Below are positions 25,270 to 34,380 of a DNA stretch of 64,000 nt, one piece after another (the stretch's first letter is position 1; the number at the start of each line of letters is the position of its first letter). Source of the stretch: Ruminococcus sp. 210702-SL.1.03 (GTDB lineage: Bacteria; Bacillota; Clostridia; Oscillospirales; Ruminococcaceae); assembly GCF_020559915.1 (NCBI RefSeq), contig NZ_JAJCLZ010000012.1:1-64000 (forward strand), written 5' to 3'. The translations under genes and the position numbers were made by a program. Below the pieces are notes generated by a model that was not told the origin of the DNA, did no database searches, and was given only the letters and a program-made list of their open reading frames with translations.

Positions 25270-27405
25270 ATGGCGGCTATAAGTCTGCTAAAAAAAGAAG
25301 TTTACGAGCTGATAGCGGCGGGAGAAGTAATCGACCGACCCGCTTCGGTGATAAAAGAGCTGCTGGAAAACGCAGTTGACGCGGGCGCTGATTCTGTCAC
25401 CGTCGAGATAAAAAACGGCGGCAGGACTTTTATGCGCGTTACCGATAACGGCAGCGGAATACCTTTTGACCAAGTGCCGACGGCATTTTTGCGCCACGCT
25501 ACCAGCAAGGTCGCCGAGAAAGCCGACCTCGAAAAGATCAGCACATTGGGCTTCCGCGGCGAAGCGCTCGCTTCGATATGCGCGGTTTCAAAGACCGAGG
25601 TGCTCACCAAAACGCACGATTCTCAGCTTGGCACGCGCTACGTCATAAGCGGCGGCGAGCAGCGGGAGTATGAGGCTGCGGGCTGCCCAGACGGCACGAG
25701 CGTTATCGTGCGCGACCTTTTCTACAACGTTCCCGCGCGGCTGAAATTCCTCAAAAAGGACGCTACCGAAGCCAACCGCATACAAGACCTGATGGGCAAG
25801 CTCGCCGTTTCTCACCCCGAGATCTCGGTAAAGCTCATCAAGGACAACGCGCAGGTATTCGTGACCGCGGGTGATGGCAAGCTTTACACCGCCGTATATT
25901 CCGTGTTCGGCAGAGAGTTCGCGAAGAGTATGCTCGAAGCGGACTATGCTTCCGAGGGCGTGAGCGTGCGCGGATTTGTTTCCAAACCGCTGACCTCTAA
26001 AAACAACCGTAAGTTCCAGATTTTCTATGTGAACGACAGATACATACGCTCCGAGGTCTGCTCGCAGGCGCTCGAGGAAGCGTACCGAAACAGCATAATG
26101 GTCGGCAGATTTCCCGCCTGCGTGCTGAATATACATATCGACCCCGATATGATAGACGTAAACGTGCACCCCGCAAAGACGGAGATACGTTTTTCCGACA
26201 ACCGCTTTGTTTACAACGCCGTGTATTTCGCGGTGAAGCAGGCGCTTACCGAAAAGGACGTACCAACCCGCATGACCTTTGATAAGCGGCGCAATTTCGA
26301 CCCCGAAAAGCTGTATGTAGAGCCTGAGGAAAGCAAGGCTGTGCAGATGGCTTTCGCTCCGCCGCGCACCGAGCGCGTGGAAAAGGCTGAAAAGCCCGTG
26401 CGGGAGCACACCGATGATCTTTTTTTAAGCTCGCTGGAAAGCCCCGCGCCGCAGGATAATGCGCAAAAGCCGCTTTGGAGCGGTGAACTGCCGCCCGCCG
26501 CGCCCGAGGAAGCGCCCGCGGAAAAGGCGGAGGATAGTAATGATCCGTATGACGATGACGCGTTTTTTCGGCTTTGTGAAAATTATAACGCTTCCTGCGC
26601 AGGAGATGGCGAAGCCAAGGCGAAGACAGAGCCTGAGCCTGCCGAAGATACAGAGCAGGATAACGTTGCCGATATTGCCGACATCGAGCCTAAAGATACC
26701 GACCTGCCGCAGAATTACGGCGAGGATACCGAGGCTGAAAGCAGCGGACTTTCAGAGGACTTCATGTTCGTAAAGACTTCTGATTTTGAGAAGCGCTACG
26801 ACGTTCCGCAGCCCGCCGAAGAGCTGCCCGAGCCTGAGAAAAAGCCCGTGGTGGTCGGCGAGCTTTTCAAGACGTACATAGTCGCCCAGCGCGGAGATGA
26901 GATGCTGCTGATAGATAAGCACGCCGCTCACGAACGCTACATTTTCGAGAACATAAAAAGCGACAGCCGCAACCTTTCGTCGCAAACGCTGCTAGAGCCG
27001 ATAATGGTCATGCTCTCATACGATGAGTACGACGCGCTGGCGGCGAACACCGATAAGGCGGCGAAGCTGGGCTTTATAATAGAGCCTGACGTTGCGCCAA
27101 CTGTGGCGGTGCTGGGACTGCCGATGCTTCTGCGCGACGAGAACCCTACGGACATCGTTACCGAGATAGCGCACAAGCTGCTCATGAACGAGCGCGACCC
27201 CGCCCCCGAGCTTTACGACGACCTTTACCACACTATGGCGTGCAAAGCGGCGATAAAGGCGCACGACGACTCGAGCATACAAGAGCTGCAAAAGCTGGTG
27301 GACTCAATAGTAGACTGCGACATACGCTATTGCCCGCACGGCAGACCCGTTATGATAACCATGCCGAAGCGCGAGATCGAAAAGCAATTTAAGAGGATAG
27401 TTTGA
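25270..27405 (+). CDS. mutL: DNA mismatch repair endonuclease MutL
   Basis: A 711-residue MutL. The GHKL ATPase N-domain shows KELLENAVDAGAD, VTDNGSGI and LGFRGEALASI. A long acidic, low-complexity linker spans about residues 365-520. The C-domain carries the nicking-endonuclease motif DKHAAHERYIFE (D-x-H-A-x2-E-x4-E, near 549) plus ACKAAIKAHD and CPHGRPV, so this is the endonuclease-active form, used where no MutH exists. GGAGG precedes the ATG. Confidence 0.97.
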   Translation: MAAISLLKKEVYELIAAGEVIDRPASVIKELLENAVDAGADSVTVEIKNGGRTFMRVTDNGSGIPFDQVPTAFLRHATSKVAEKADLEKISTLGFRGEALASICAVSKTEVLTKTHDSQLGTRYVISGGEQREYEAAGCPDGTSVIVRDLFYNVPARLKFLKKDATEANRIQDLMGKLAVSHPEISVKLIKDNAQVFVTAGDGKLYTAVYSVFGREFAKSMLEADYASEGVSVRGFVSKPLTSKNNRKFQIFYVNDRYIRSEVCSQALEEAYRNSIMVGRFPACVLNIHIDPDMIDVNVHPAKTEIRFSDNRFVYNAVYFAVKQALTEKDVPTRMTFDKRRNFDPEKLYVEPEESKAVQMAFAPPRTERVEKAEKPVREHTDDLFLSSLESPAPQDNAQKPLWSGELPPAAPEEAPAEKAEDSNDPYDDDAFFRLCENYNASCAGDGEAKAKTEPEPAEDTEQDNVADIADIEPKDTDLPQNYGEDTEAESSGLSEDFMFVKTSDFEKRYDVPQPAEELPEPEKKPVVVGELFKTYIVAQRGDEMLLIDKHAAHERYIFENIKSDSRNLSSQTLLEPIMVMLSYDEYDALAANTDKAAKLGFIIEPDVAPTVAVLGLPMLLRDENPTDIVTEIAHKLLMNERDPAPELYDDLYHTMACKAAIKAHDDSSIQELQKLVDSIVDCDIRYCPHGRPVMITMPKREIEKQFKRIV

Positions 27406-27424
27406 TTTTAAGGAGATGAACGAT

Positions 27425-28384
27425 TTGCCCGAAAAAATACCGCTTTTAGTGATATGCGGCCCGACCGCTTCGGGCAAAACGCGCCTTGCCGTGGACTTAG
27501 CGCTCGCTTACGACGGCGAGGTGGTTTCGGCAGACTCTATGCAGATATACAAAGAGCTTTCCGTGATAACCGCTAAGGTAACGCCTGAGGAGATGCGCGG
27601 TGTTCCGCACCATTTGGTAGATTTTCTGCCGCCCGAAAAATCATTCTCGGTGGCGGATTACGTTCAGGCGGCGGGCGCGGCGATAGCCGATATACACGCG
27701 CGCGGCAAACTGCCGATAGTCTGCGGCGGCACGGGGCTTTACATCAGCTCGTTGGTGAAAAACGTGCAGTTCGATGACACGGGCGCTGACCCCGAGCTTC
27801 GGCGAGAGCTGGAAAATTTTGCGCAGGAGCACGGCAAACACGCGCTTTGGGAACGGCTGAACACCATCGACCCCGAAGCGGCGGCGCAGATACACGAGAA
27901 CAACCTGGTACGCGTAGTCCGCGCGATAGAGATCTACGAAAAGACGGGGCTTACGCTCACCCAGCAAAAGATAAACAGTCTGCGTCAGGGAAGCCCTTAC
28001 AACGCCTGCGTTATCCAGATAGGCTTTCGCGATAGGGCGGAGCTTTACGAGCGGATAGATAGGCGTGTGGACGAGATGATGGAAAACGGTATGCTTGAAG
28101 AAGCGCGCCGCGTGTATGAAACATCAGACCCCGCGACGGCGCATCAGGCGATAGGATATAAAGAGCTGATACCATATCTGAAAGGCGAGGCGGAACTGGC
28201 GGACTGCGTTGAGAAAATAAAGCTTGAAACGCGCCACTACGCTAAGCGCCAGCTGACGTGGTTTCGCAGAATGGATAATGTTACCACGGTTTATGCAGAA
28301 AAATCAGAAGAATATAAAATTTTTTTTGAAAATGTGCAAAAGAGTATAGCCAAATCGGAAATAATGTGCTATAATAAAGAATAA
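27425..28384 (+). CDS. miaA: tRNA dimethylallyltransferase
   Basis: A 319-residue enzyme that transfers dimethylallyl to A37 of tRNAs reading U-initial codons, giving the substrate of MiaB. P-loop [12 protein letters not shown] (near 11-22), [11 protein letters not shown], then [11 protein letters not shown] and FHxG-like region RQLTWFRRM near the end. TTG at 27425 is preferred, 9 nt after AAGGAG; an ATG at 27416 directly abuts this ribosome site. hfq follows, the classic miaA-hfq pairing. Confidence 0.95.
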   Translation: MPEKIPLLVICGPTASGKTRLAVDLALAYDGEVVSADSMQIYKELSVITAKVTPEEMRGVPHHLVDFLPPEKSFSVADYVQAAGAAIADIHARGKLPIVCGGTGLYISSLVKNVQFDDTGADPELRRELENFAQEHGKHALWERLNTIDPEAAAQIHENNLVRVVRAIEIYEKTGLTLTQQKINSLRQGSPYNACVIQIGFRDRAELYERIDRRVDEMMENGMLEEARRVYETSDPATAHQAIGYKELIPYLKGEAELADCVEKIKLETRHYAKRQLTWFRRMDNVTTVYAEKSEEYKIFFENVQKSIAKSEIMCYNKE

Positions 28385-28463
28385 GGCAAAGAATAAGACA
28401 ACGTATTTTTTGCCCGCAGATAGAGAAAAAAACAAACTTACGCAACTTCAGGAGTGTATGAAA

Positions 28464-28706
28464 ATGAACAGAAACTTAAATCTTCAGGACGTATTTCTTA
28501 ATCAGGCAAGGAAGGAAAAAATACCCGTAACTATGTTTCTTATGAACGGCTATCAGTTCAAGGGAATGGTAAAGGGCTTCGACAGCTATGTAGTTATCCT
28601 CGACTGCGAAGGCAAGCAGAACGTAGTTTACAAGCACGCTATATCCACCATCTGCCCCGCTCGCCAGATAAATATTCTCGAGCCTGCGGATATGTCGGCT
28701 GAATAA
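28464..28706 (+). CDS. hfq: RNA-binding protein Hfq
   Basis: An 80-residue Sm-like RNA chaperone that forms a hexameric ring. Sm1 is [20 protein letters not shown] with [15 protein letters not shown]; Sm2 has the signature [11 protein letters not shown] 28464 is chosen for its 9-nt distance to AGGAG; an ATG two codons earlier is also possible. An extended -10 (TGTGCTATAAT, about 28366-28375) inside the end of miaA may give hfq its own start, as in other bacteria, but no matching -35 is seen. The tail after Sm2 is short. Confidence 0.96.
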   Translation: MNRNLNLQDVFLNQARKEKIPVTMFLMNGYQFKGMVKGFDSYVVILDCEGKQNVVYKHAISTICPARQINILEPADMSAE

Positions 28707-28721
28707 GGCGGATAAAGCTTT

Positions 28722-29987
28722 ATGAGATCGGGCGTATTCAATAACATTACCGCCAAGGTCCTCATACTTCTGATAACCGCGCTGCTGCTGACAATGGTGG
28801 GCAGCCAGGCGTACCGCATACTTAACGACAGGCACGATACGCAGGAAGCGGTGCTTTACAGCATAAACGAAGACATAGATTTTCAGGGCGTGATAGTGCG
28901 CGACGAAACACCCGTTACATACAGCGGCGGGGGAGTGGTGAGCTACTCTTACTCCGACGGCAGCAAAGTATCTACGGGAAATGCCGTGGCGCAGATATTC
29001 GACTCGGAAGAGGCGGTATCGGCAGCGCGCAGGCTCGAACAGGTAGAAGAGGAGATAGCGCAGCTAAAACGCGCGCAAAATCCCGGCACTACCGATTACG
29101 TTCAGCCGGAATCTATAAGCGGTAAGATAGACGATTATTACAAACAGCTGCTCTCTTACAAAAACGAGGGCGAGTTTGAGAATTTCAGCGGCGTAAAAAG
29201 TGATATGTCGCTGGTAATGAATATCTACAACATAATATCGGGCATATCTTCGGATTACGATTCTAAGATAGCCGAGCTTCAGCAGGAGGAGATACAGCTG
29301 AAAAGCCAGACTGACAAGGCGAAGGACACGGTCGCCGCACCGCAGACGGGCTATTTCGTATCCTACTGCGACGGCTTTGAGGACAAGCTGAACAAGCAGA
29401 ACGCCGAAAAGCTGGACGAAAGCGAGATAAACGATATTGTGAATTCGGCGGCAGCTCCGCAGGACAACACCAACTCGAACTACGTTGGAAAAATGTTTAC
29501 TGATTACAGCTGCTATATTGTGGGCGTTATCGACACAGACAGCCGCGTCGCGCAGGACGCGAATTTGCAGCTTACGCTCGACTCCTCCGACACCGTTTAC
29601 AACGTTACGGTAGAGTCGGTGAAAAAGGCGGACAGCGAAGGCAAGTCGGTAGTTGTGCTCTCTTGCGACAGCCTTGACGAGGCGCTTGTGGGCAGAAGAG
29701 TGCAGTCGATGCAGCTTATTTTTGACGAATATCAAGGACTTAAAGTGCCCAGATCTGCCATAAGATTTCAGGGAGATCAGAAAGGCGTTTATGTCATACT
29801 CGGTCAGGACATCACGTTCAAGAAGATAGACGTGATCTACGAGGGCAGCGATTTCGTGCTCTCGCGCAATACCTCAGACGAGGACTGCCTGCTGCTGTAT
29901 GACCAGATTTTGTTGGAGGTGGTATCTGAACAAGATGTGCAGCGAAGTGAAAGCAGCAGCGGATCAGACATTTCCCGAGGTGCTTGA
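28722..29987 (+). CDS. HlyD-family membrane fusion protein
   Basis: A 421-residue protein anchored by one N-terminal helix (KVLILLITALLLTMVGSQAY, about 12-31) with the rest outside the membrane. It has barrel-sandwich (biotinyl-lipoyl-like) half-motifs, GVIVRDETPV near 55 and AAPQTGYFVSYCDGFED near 206, flanking a helical hairpin with coiled-coil stretches. HlyD-like adaptors normally work with an ABC exporter, but none lies beside it. In Clostridia this gene is often found just before yggS-sepF, so a role in envelope or division processes is plausible but unproven. Confidence 0.75.
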   Translation: MRSGVFNNITAKVLILLITALLLTMVGSQAYRILNDRHDTQEAVLYSINEDIDFQGVIVRDETPVTYSGGGVVSYSYSDGSKVSTGNAVAQIFDSEEAVSAARRLEQVEEEIAQLKRAQNPGTTDYVQPESISGKIDDYYKQLLSYKNEGEFENFSGVKSDMSLVMNIYNIISGISSDYDSKIAELQQEEIQLKSQTDKAKDTVAAPQTGYFVSYCDGFEDKLNKQNAEKLDESEINDIVNSAAAPQDNTNSNYVGKMFTDYSCYIVGVIDTDSRVAQDANLQLTLDSSDTVYNVTVESVKKADSEGKSVVVLSCDSLDEALVGRRVQSMQLIFDEYQGLKVPRSAIRFQGDQKGVYVILGQDITFKKIDVIYEGSDFVLSRNTSDEDCLLLYDQILLEVVSEQDVQRSESSSGSDISRGA

Positions 29988-30660
29988 AAATATAAAGGAG
30001 ATCCGCTACAATGTTGAAAATACCGCGGCAAAATACCGCGCCGGAGAGCCGGTAAGGATAATGGCGGTAACGAAAACGGTAGCACCTGAAAAGATAAATT
30101 TTGCGGTGAAAAACGGCTTTGACCTGCTTGGCGAAAACCGCGTTCAGGAATATCTTTCTAAGAAAGACTTTTACGACAGATCCGCAGAAGTACAATTTAT
30201 CGGACACTTACAGACTAACAAGGTGAAGTACATAATCAACGAGGTGACGATGATACAGTCGGTAGACAGCCTAAAGCTTGCCGCCGAGATCGACCGCCTT
30301 GCTGCGAAAAACGGCAGAGTTATGAACGTGCTTCTTGAAGTGAACATCGGCGAAGAGGAGAGCAAGAGCGGCGTCAGCGCAAAGCAGCTGCTTGAGCTTG
30401 CGGAGCAGGCGGCCGAGCTGAAAAACATCAGCATAAAAGGCCTTATGGCCATACCGCCGCGCGGCGCTGACGAGAGCGTTTTCGCGCATATGCACGAACT
30501 GTTCCTCACGCTGAAAGAGAAAAATTCACCGCGCGTCAGTATGGAAATACTTTCCATGGGAATGTCGGGCGATTACGAGCTGGCCATAAAGCATGGCTCA
30601 AATCTGGTAAGAATAGGAACTGGGCTTTTCGGAGCCAGAAATTATAATACGGAGGGGTAA
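29935..30660 (+). CDS. yggS: YggS/YlmE family PLP-homeostasis protein
   Basis: A 241-residue PLP-binding barrel protein without known enzyme activity; family members keep free PLP and amino-acid pools in balance. PLP lysine in VRIMAVTKTVAPEKI, then LGENRVQEYLSK, FIGHLQTNKVKYI, LLEVNIGEEESKSG, and SMGMSGDYELAIKHGSNLVRIG, all family hallmarks. The ATG at 29935 lies 14 nt after GGAGGT and overlaps the end of the previous gene by 53 nt; an upstream CTG at 29926 would be better spaced. Belongs to the sepF-divIVA cluster. Confidence 0.93.
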   Translation: MCSEVKAAADQTFPEVLENIKEIRYNVENTAAKYRAGEPVRIMAVTKTVAPEKINFAVKNGFDLLGENRVQEYLSKKDFYDRSAEVQFIGHLQTNKVKYIINEVTMIQSVDSLKLAAEIDRLAAKNGRVMNVLLEVNIGEEESKSGVSAKQLLELAEQAAELKNISIKGLMAIPPRGADESVFAHMHELFLTLKEKNSPRVSMEILSMGMSGDYELAIKHGSNLVRIGTGLFGARNYNTEG

Positions 30661-30665
30661 ATAAA

Positions 30666-31295
30666 ATGAGTTTATGGGACGGCTTTAAAAGCATTTTCGT
30701 CGGCGAAGAGGACATAGAGCAGGAAAGCTATGAAACATACCGCCAGCCGCCGAAAAAAGAGCCTGCGCCGCGCGCCGAAAGAACCGAGTACCGCGCTGAG
30801 CCCAGACCCGAGGATATACGCTACGAGGAGCCTGTAAGACCCGAGCCGGAGCCGCAGCCTGAGAGAGCAAGTACCCAGCGTACTGCGCCCAGACAGCAGC
30901 ACCAGTCTGCCAATAACAGACAGAGCAGACAGACAAGCTCGGTGAGAAATGCCAATACAAGACAAAATTACAATAATAAGAGAGAGAAGGAAGTTGAAAT
31001 GTCTACTACCGAACAGTCATCATTCGATCTGGTACTTGCAAGACCTAACAATTACAGAGATGTAAACGCCATCGGCGACGACCTGAACGCAGGAAAGACC
31101 GTTATTCTCAACCTTGAAATGGTAAAGCAGGAGGACGCCACCAGAATACTTGATTTTCTTTCGGGTGTAGCTTATGCTAACGATGACGAGATCAAGATGA
31201 TGGCGCAGAAGACCTACGCTATCATGCCTGCGACCGTAAACTTCTCGGGCGTTGACTTAGTAAGCGAGCTGGAGAACAACGGTTACAATTTCTGA
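30666..31295 (+). CDS. sepF: Cell division protein SepF
   Basis: A 209-residue protein that tethers FtsZ to the membrane at the division site. The first residues MSLWDGFKSIFVG form the membrane-binding amphipathic helix. A proline/glutamate/arginine- and glutamine-rich linker (about 20-115) is longer than in Bacillus. The C-terminal domain (about 120-209) has LARPNNYRDVNAIGDDLNAG, then GKTVILNLE and RILDFLSGVAYA, the conserved SepF core. GGAGGGG precedes the ATG. Lies in the conserved order yggS-sepF-ylmH-divIVA. Confidence 0.96.
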   Translation: MSLWDGFKSIFVGEEDIEQESYETYRQPPKKEPAPRAERTEYRAEPRPEDIRYEEPVRPEPEPQPERASTQRTAPRQQHQSANNRQSRQTSSVRNANTRQNYNNKREKEVEMSTTEQSSFDLVLARPNNYRDVNAIGDDLNAGKTVILNLEMVKQEDATRILDFLSGVAYANDDEIKMMAQKTYAIMPATVNFSGVDLVSELENNGYNF

Positions 31296-32074
31296 TGAAA
31301 AAAACGCTCGCGTTTTTGGGGGATATTTCCGACGAGGACAGGATATTCGCAAACTCGGTTGCCGATAAAGTGCGTGCAGCGCAGGAGAGATACCGCGATT
31401 CATACACGTTTTTTCTTGGCGAGGGCAGTCAGGAGCTGGCGCGAAAGGTGTTGGCTTCGCAGCAGCATGAAAACTTCGCATTTTTTGGAGGATACGAGGG
31501 CGCAGACCGAAAGGTCTTGGGCATTTTCGGTGAATATTCGCTGCCGCAGACGGAAGATTTCCCTGTAAAGGCGCTTACATTTACATACAGCAAACGTGAA
31601 AAGCTTACCCACCGCGATTTTCTGGGGGCGCTGATGTCGATGAACGTTGCTCGCGAAACTGTCGGCGATATACTGGTGAACGAGGGCAGCACGACTGTTT
31701 TCCTGCTGAATACAGCCGCGGGCGAAGCTATGCGCACCATCGCAAAGATCGGCAGGACGGGTGTTCAGATAAACGAAGGCTTTGACGAGGACAGCCTGCC
31801 CGAGCAGAAATTTTCTGAGATAACGGGCACGGTATCGTCGCTGCGGGCGGACTGCATAGTCGCGCTGGCGGCCAGGTGCTCGCGGACAAAGGCGGAACAG
31901 CTAATTTCGGCTGGATCGGTGAGCGTAAAAGGCGTGCCGCTGACTGACGGCGCAAAAAAGCTTAGCGAGGGCGACGGCTTTTCGGTGCGCGGCCATGGAA
32001 AGTATATTTTTAGCAAAATTGGCGGAAGTACGAAAAAGGAAAGAACTTTTATAGAGTTAAAAAAATTCATTTAG
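31295..32074 (+). CDS. ylmH: YlmH-like S4-domain RNA-binding protein
   Basis: A 259-residue RNA-binding protein of the YlmH family, which in recent work acts in ribosome-associated quality control. The body contains FFGGYEGADRKVLGIF and LTHRDFLGALMSMN (the conserved H-R-D/E-F-L-G-A-L-M phrase), with an S4 domain at the C-terminus (about 185-240: ARCSRTKAEQLISAGSVSVK then GDGFSVRGHGKYIF). ATG overlaps the sepF stop as TGATG. Set between sepF and divIVA as in Bacillus. Confidence 0.93.
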   Translation: MKKTLAFLGDISDEDRIFANSVADKVRAAQERYRDSYTFFLGEGSQELARKVLASQQHENFAFFGGYEGADRKVLGIFGEYSLPQTEDFPVKALTFTYSKREKLTHRDFLGALMSMNVARETVGDILVNEGSTTVFLLNTAAGEAMRTIAKIGRTGVQINEGFDEDSLPEQKFSEITGTVSSLRADCIVALAARCSRTKAEQLISAGSVSVKGVPLTDGAKKLSEGDGFSVRGHGKYIFSKIGGSTKKERTFIELKKFI

Positions 32075-32086
32075 GAGGCATTTATT

Positions 32087-32872
32087 ATGTTGGAACCCGA
32101 AAAGATCAGAAGCAAAAGATTTGCTACCGTGAAAAACGGCTGCAATCCTGCCGAGGTTTCTTCATTTTTAGCGGAGATAGCTGACGAGATAGCAGCTTTG
32201 CAGTCCGCTAATGCAGACAGTGAGGAAAAAATTGTAAAGTTAGTTGAGAAGATAAATCAGTACCGCGAGGACGAAGAAGCGATAAAGTCTGCAATGGTTT
32301 ATGCCCAGAAAGAATCGAACAAGCTCATAAACGACGCTAAAGCGAAGGCACGAGACATGATAGAGTCGGCTAAGACCGAGCAGGTGCGCCTTTCGGAGCA
32401 GAGCGCTGCCGAGTGCGAAAAGATAATAGAGGAGCACAAGGCGAAATGCGCTGAGCTGATACAGCAGCAGACCGAATCAACGCAGGCTGAGATCGTTGCG
32501 ATACAGCAGGAGTACGACGACGAAAAGGCGGCGCTTGACGATCTGCGCGCGCAGGTGACCTATTTCAAGTCTCAGCTTACCGAGCTTTACACCAAGCAGC
32601 TCGCGCTCATCATGGACATTCCGCAGATGGACAGCGACGAACTTGCCGAGTATGAAGAGGGCTACGACGAATACGCCGACGATGAATATGACGATTACGA
32701 CGAAGAGTACGACTACGATGAGGAGTACGAGGATGAGTATGAAGAGCCAGCGGAGGACGAAAAGACCGCGGAGCAGAAGCATATCGACGAGGTGCTCAAC
32801 ACAGCTTCATTCGAGCCGATAATCCCCAAGCCCGATTCGGCAGACCTTCTTTTCGGTAAAAACACCAAGTAA
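32087..32872 (+). CDS. divIVA: DivIVA domain protein with acidic-tyrosine repeat
   Basis: A 261-residue polar/septal coiled-coil protein. The DivIVA lipid-binding head lies at residues 4-35 (IRSKRFATVKNGCNPAEVSS). Coiled coils run from about 40 to 175. Residues about 185-225 are an unusual run of Asp, Glu and Tyr (EYDDYDEEYDYDEEYEDE), a low-complexity segment of extreme negative charge that I do not know from textbook DivIVA; it may tune self-assembly. A conserved-looking C-terminal peptide ends in LLFGKNTK. AGGAGG precedes the ATG. Confidence 0.9.
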   Translation: MLEPEKIRSKRFATVKNGCNPAEVSSFLAEIADEIAALQSANADSEEKIVKLVEKINQYREDEEAIKSAMVYAQKESNKLINDAKAKARDMIESAKTEQVRLSEQSAAECEKIIEEHKAKCAELIQQQTESTQAEIVAIQQEYDDEKAALDDLRAQVTYFKSQLTELYTKQLALIMDIPQMDSDELAEYEEGYDEYADDEYDDYDEEYDYDEEYEDEYEEPAEDEKTAEQKHIDEVLNTASFEPIIPKPDSADLLFGKNTK

Positions 32873-32876
32873 TATC

Positions 32877-32907
32877 AGGGCTTTGCGGAGAATATCTGCA
32901 AAGCCTT
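32877..32907 (+). other. Strong hairpin without T-tail after divIVA
   Basis: AGGGCTTTGC pairs with GCAAAGCCTT around GGAGAATATCT. With no U-run it is more likely an mRNA processing or stability element than a terminator, lying inside the long co-directional run. Confidence 0.5.
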
Positions 32908-32942
32908 AGCTATACTGCGCGTGCCGCAGGGAAAGAGTTTTA

Positions 32943-33467
32943 ATGTTAGTTATCTCACTTATCATCGCCGCAGTCATCGCGGCGGCAGACCAGCTCATAA
33001 AATACGCTGTAGTGCAAAATTTCGCGCTGGGCGATGTAAAAGAGCTGATACACGGCGTACTCAGCCTTACGCACATACGCAATACCGGCGCGGCGTGGAG
33101 CATGATGGCAGGCAAAACATGGTTTTTGATCGGTATGCCGCTCGTTATAATCGTGTTTGCGCTGGGCTTTATTTACAAAAACCGCCATGGCTCGAAGCTC
33201 GGGCTGATCTCTATGGCGATGGTTCTGGGCGGCGGCATCGGTAATCTTATCGACAGGATACGGCTGAAAGAGGTCGTGGACTACATCAGGGCAGATTTTA
33301 TAAATTTTCCGATATTTAACTTTGCAGACATTTGCGTCGTTATCGGCGCGGTACTGTTCTGCATTTACATAATATGTAGTGAAGAGTCCGAAAAAAAGGA
33401 CAAAAAAGCCGAACAGTCCGCAAAAGCGGACAGTAACGACGGCGGAGATATTTCAGATGGCGAGTGA
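32943..33467 (+). CDS. lspA: Lipoprotein signal peptidase (signal peptidase II)
   Basis: A 174-residue integral membrane aspartic peptidase that removes signal peptides from prolipoproteins. Four helices; the catalytic aspartates are in VVDYIRADF (near 114) and FNFADICVV (near 127). Conserved N-terminal DQLIKYAVVQ and TRNTGAAW-like HIRNTGAAWS are present. The last 25 residues are a Lys/Ser/Asp-rich cytosolic tail. Overlaps the start of the next gene by 11 nt. Confidence 0.96.
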   Translation: MLVISLIIAAVIAAADQLIKYAVVQNFALGDVKELIHGVLSLTHIRNTGAAWSMMAGKTWFLIGMPLVIIVFALGFIYKNRHGSKLGLISMAMVLGGGIGNLIDRIRLKEVVDYIRADFINFPIFNFADICVVIGAVLFCIYIICSEESEKKDKKAEQSAKADSNDGGDISDGE

Positions 33468-34368
33468 AAGGCTGACGCTTGAGGCGGCGAACGAAGCTGC
33501 GGGCATGCGTATAGACAAGTGGCTCGCAATGCAGTTGCCCGAGCTTTCACGCTCACGGATTGAAGCACTGATAAGCGGCGGCGGCGTTGTCGTGAACGGC
33601 AAAAATCCCTCAAAAAGCTTGAAATTAAAGGGCGGCGAGCAGATAGAGCTTGAGATACCCGAGCCGCAGGAATTGGAAGTTTTGCCGCAGGATATTCCGA
33701 TTGAGATAGTCTACGAGGACGACCAACTTTTGGTAGTCAACAAGCCGAAAAGCATGGTGGTGCACCCCGCGCCTGGCAACCCCGACGGTACGCTCGTCAA
33801 CGCGCTGCTGTACCACTGCAAGGGCAGGCTATCTTCGATAAACGGCATTATCCGCCCCGGAATAGTGCACCGGATCGACAAAATGACGAGCGGACTGCTG
33901 ATGGTCGCGAAGACCGACGCGGCGCACCGCTGTTTGGCGGAGCAGATAAAGCAGCACAGCTTTACGCGCGAGTACATGGCAGTAGTCTGCGGAGCGTTTT
34001 CGCCCGAGAGCGGAACGATCAGCGCGCCGATCGGCAGAAGCAAGTACGACCGCAAAAAAATGTGCGTGACGGAGCATTGTGCAAAGCCCGCAGTGACGCA
34101 CTACGAAACCATCGAGCGGCTGAAAGGCTGGTCGGTGATGCGCTTTCGGCTGGAAACTGGCAGAACGCACCAGATACGCGTGCACTGCGCCTACTCGGGC
34201 CACCCCGTGCTTGGCGACGAGGTGTACGGCAAGCCTTTCAAGGGCATAGAGGGGCAGTGTTTGCATGCAAAAAAGATCGGCTTTATCCACCCGAACGGGG
34301 AGTACATGGAGTTTGACAGCCCGCTGCCCGAATATTTTGAGGCGGTACTGCGAAACCTCAGAAAATAG
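33457..34368 (+). CDS. RluA/RluD-family 23S rRNA pseudouridine synthase
   Basis: A 303-residue enzyme that isomerises uridine in RNA. An N-terminal S4 domain (MRIDKWLAMQLPELSRSRIE) is followed by the catalytic domain with the aspartate in PGIVHRIDKMTSGLLMVAKT (near 140) and the family motif RLETGRTHQIRVH. Length and context (immediately after lspA, as in Bacillus ylyB) point to the RluD group, but the target uridines are not proven. ATG 33457 follows GGCGGAGA and overlaps lspA. Confidence 0.93.
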   Translation: MASERLTLEAANEAAGMRIDKWLAMQLPELSRSRIEALISGGGVVVNGKNPSKSLKLKGGEQIELEIPEPQELEVLPQDIPIEIVYEDDQLLVVNKPKSMVVHPAPGNPDGTLVNALLYHCKGRLSSINGIIRPGIVHRIDKMTSGLLMVAKTDAAHRCLAEQIKQHSFTREYMAVVCGAFSPESGTISAPIGRSKYDRKKMCVTEHCAKPAVTHYETIERLKGWSVMRFRLETGRTHQIRVHCAYSGHPVLGDEVYGKPFKGIEGQCLHAKKIGFIHPNGEYMEFDSPLPEYFEAVLRNLRK

Positions 34369-34380
34369 GAGGGATCTTAT

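Noticed and set aside
31222..31481. Small minus-strand frames opposite sepF and ylmH
   Set aside because: They overlap the conserved SepF C-domain and YlmH start and show no independent signals.
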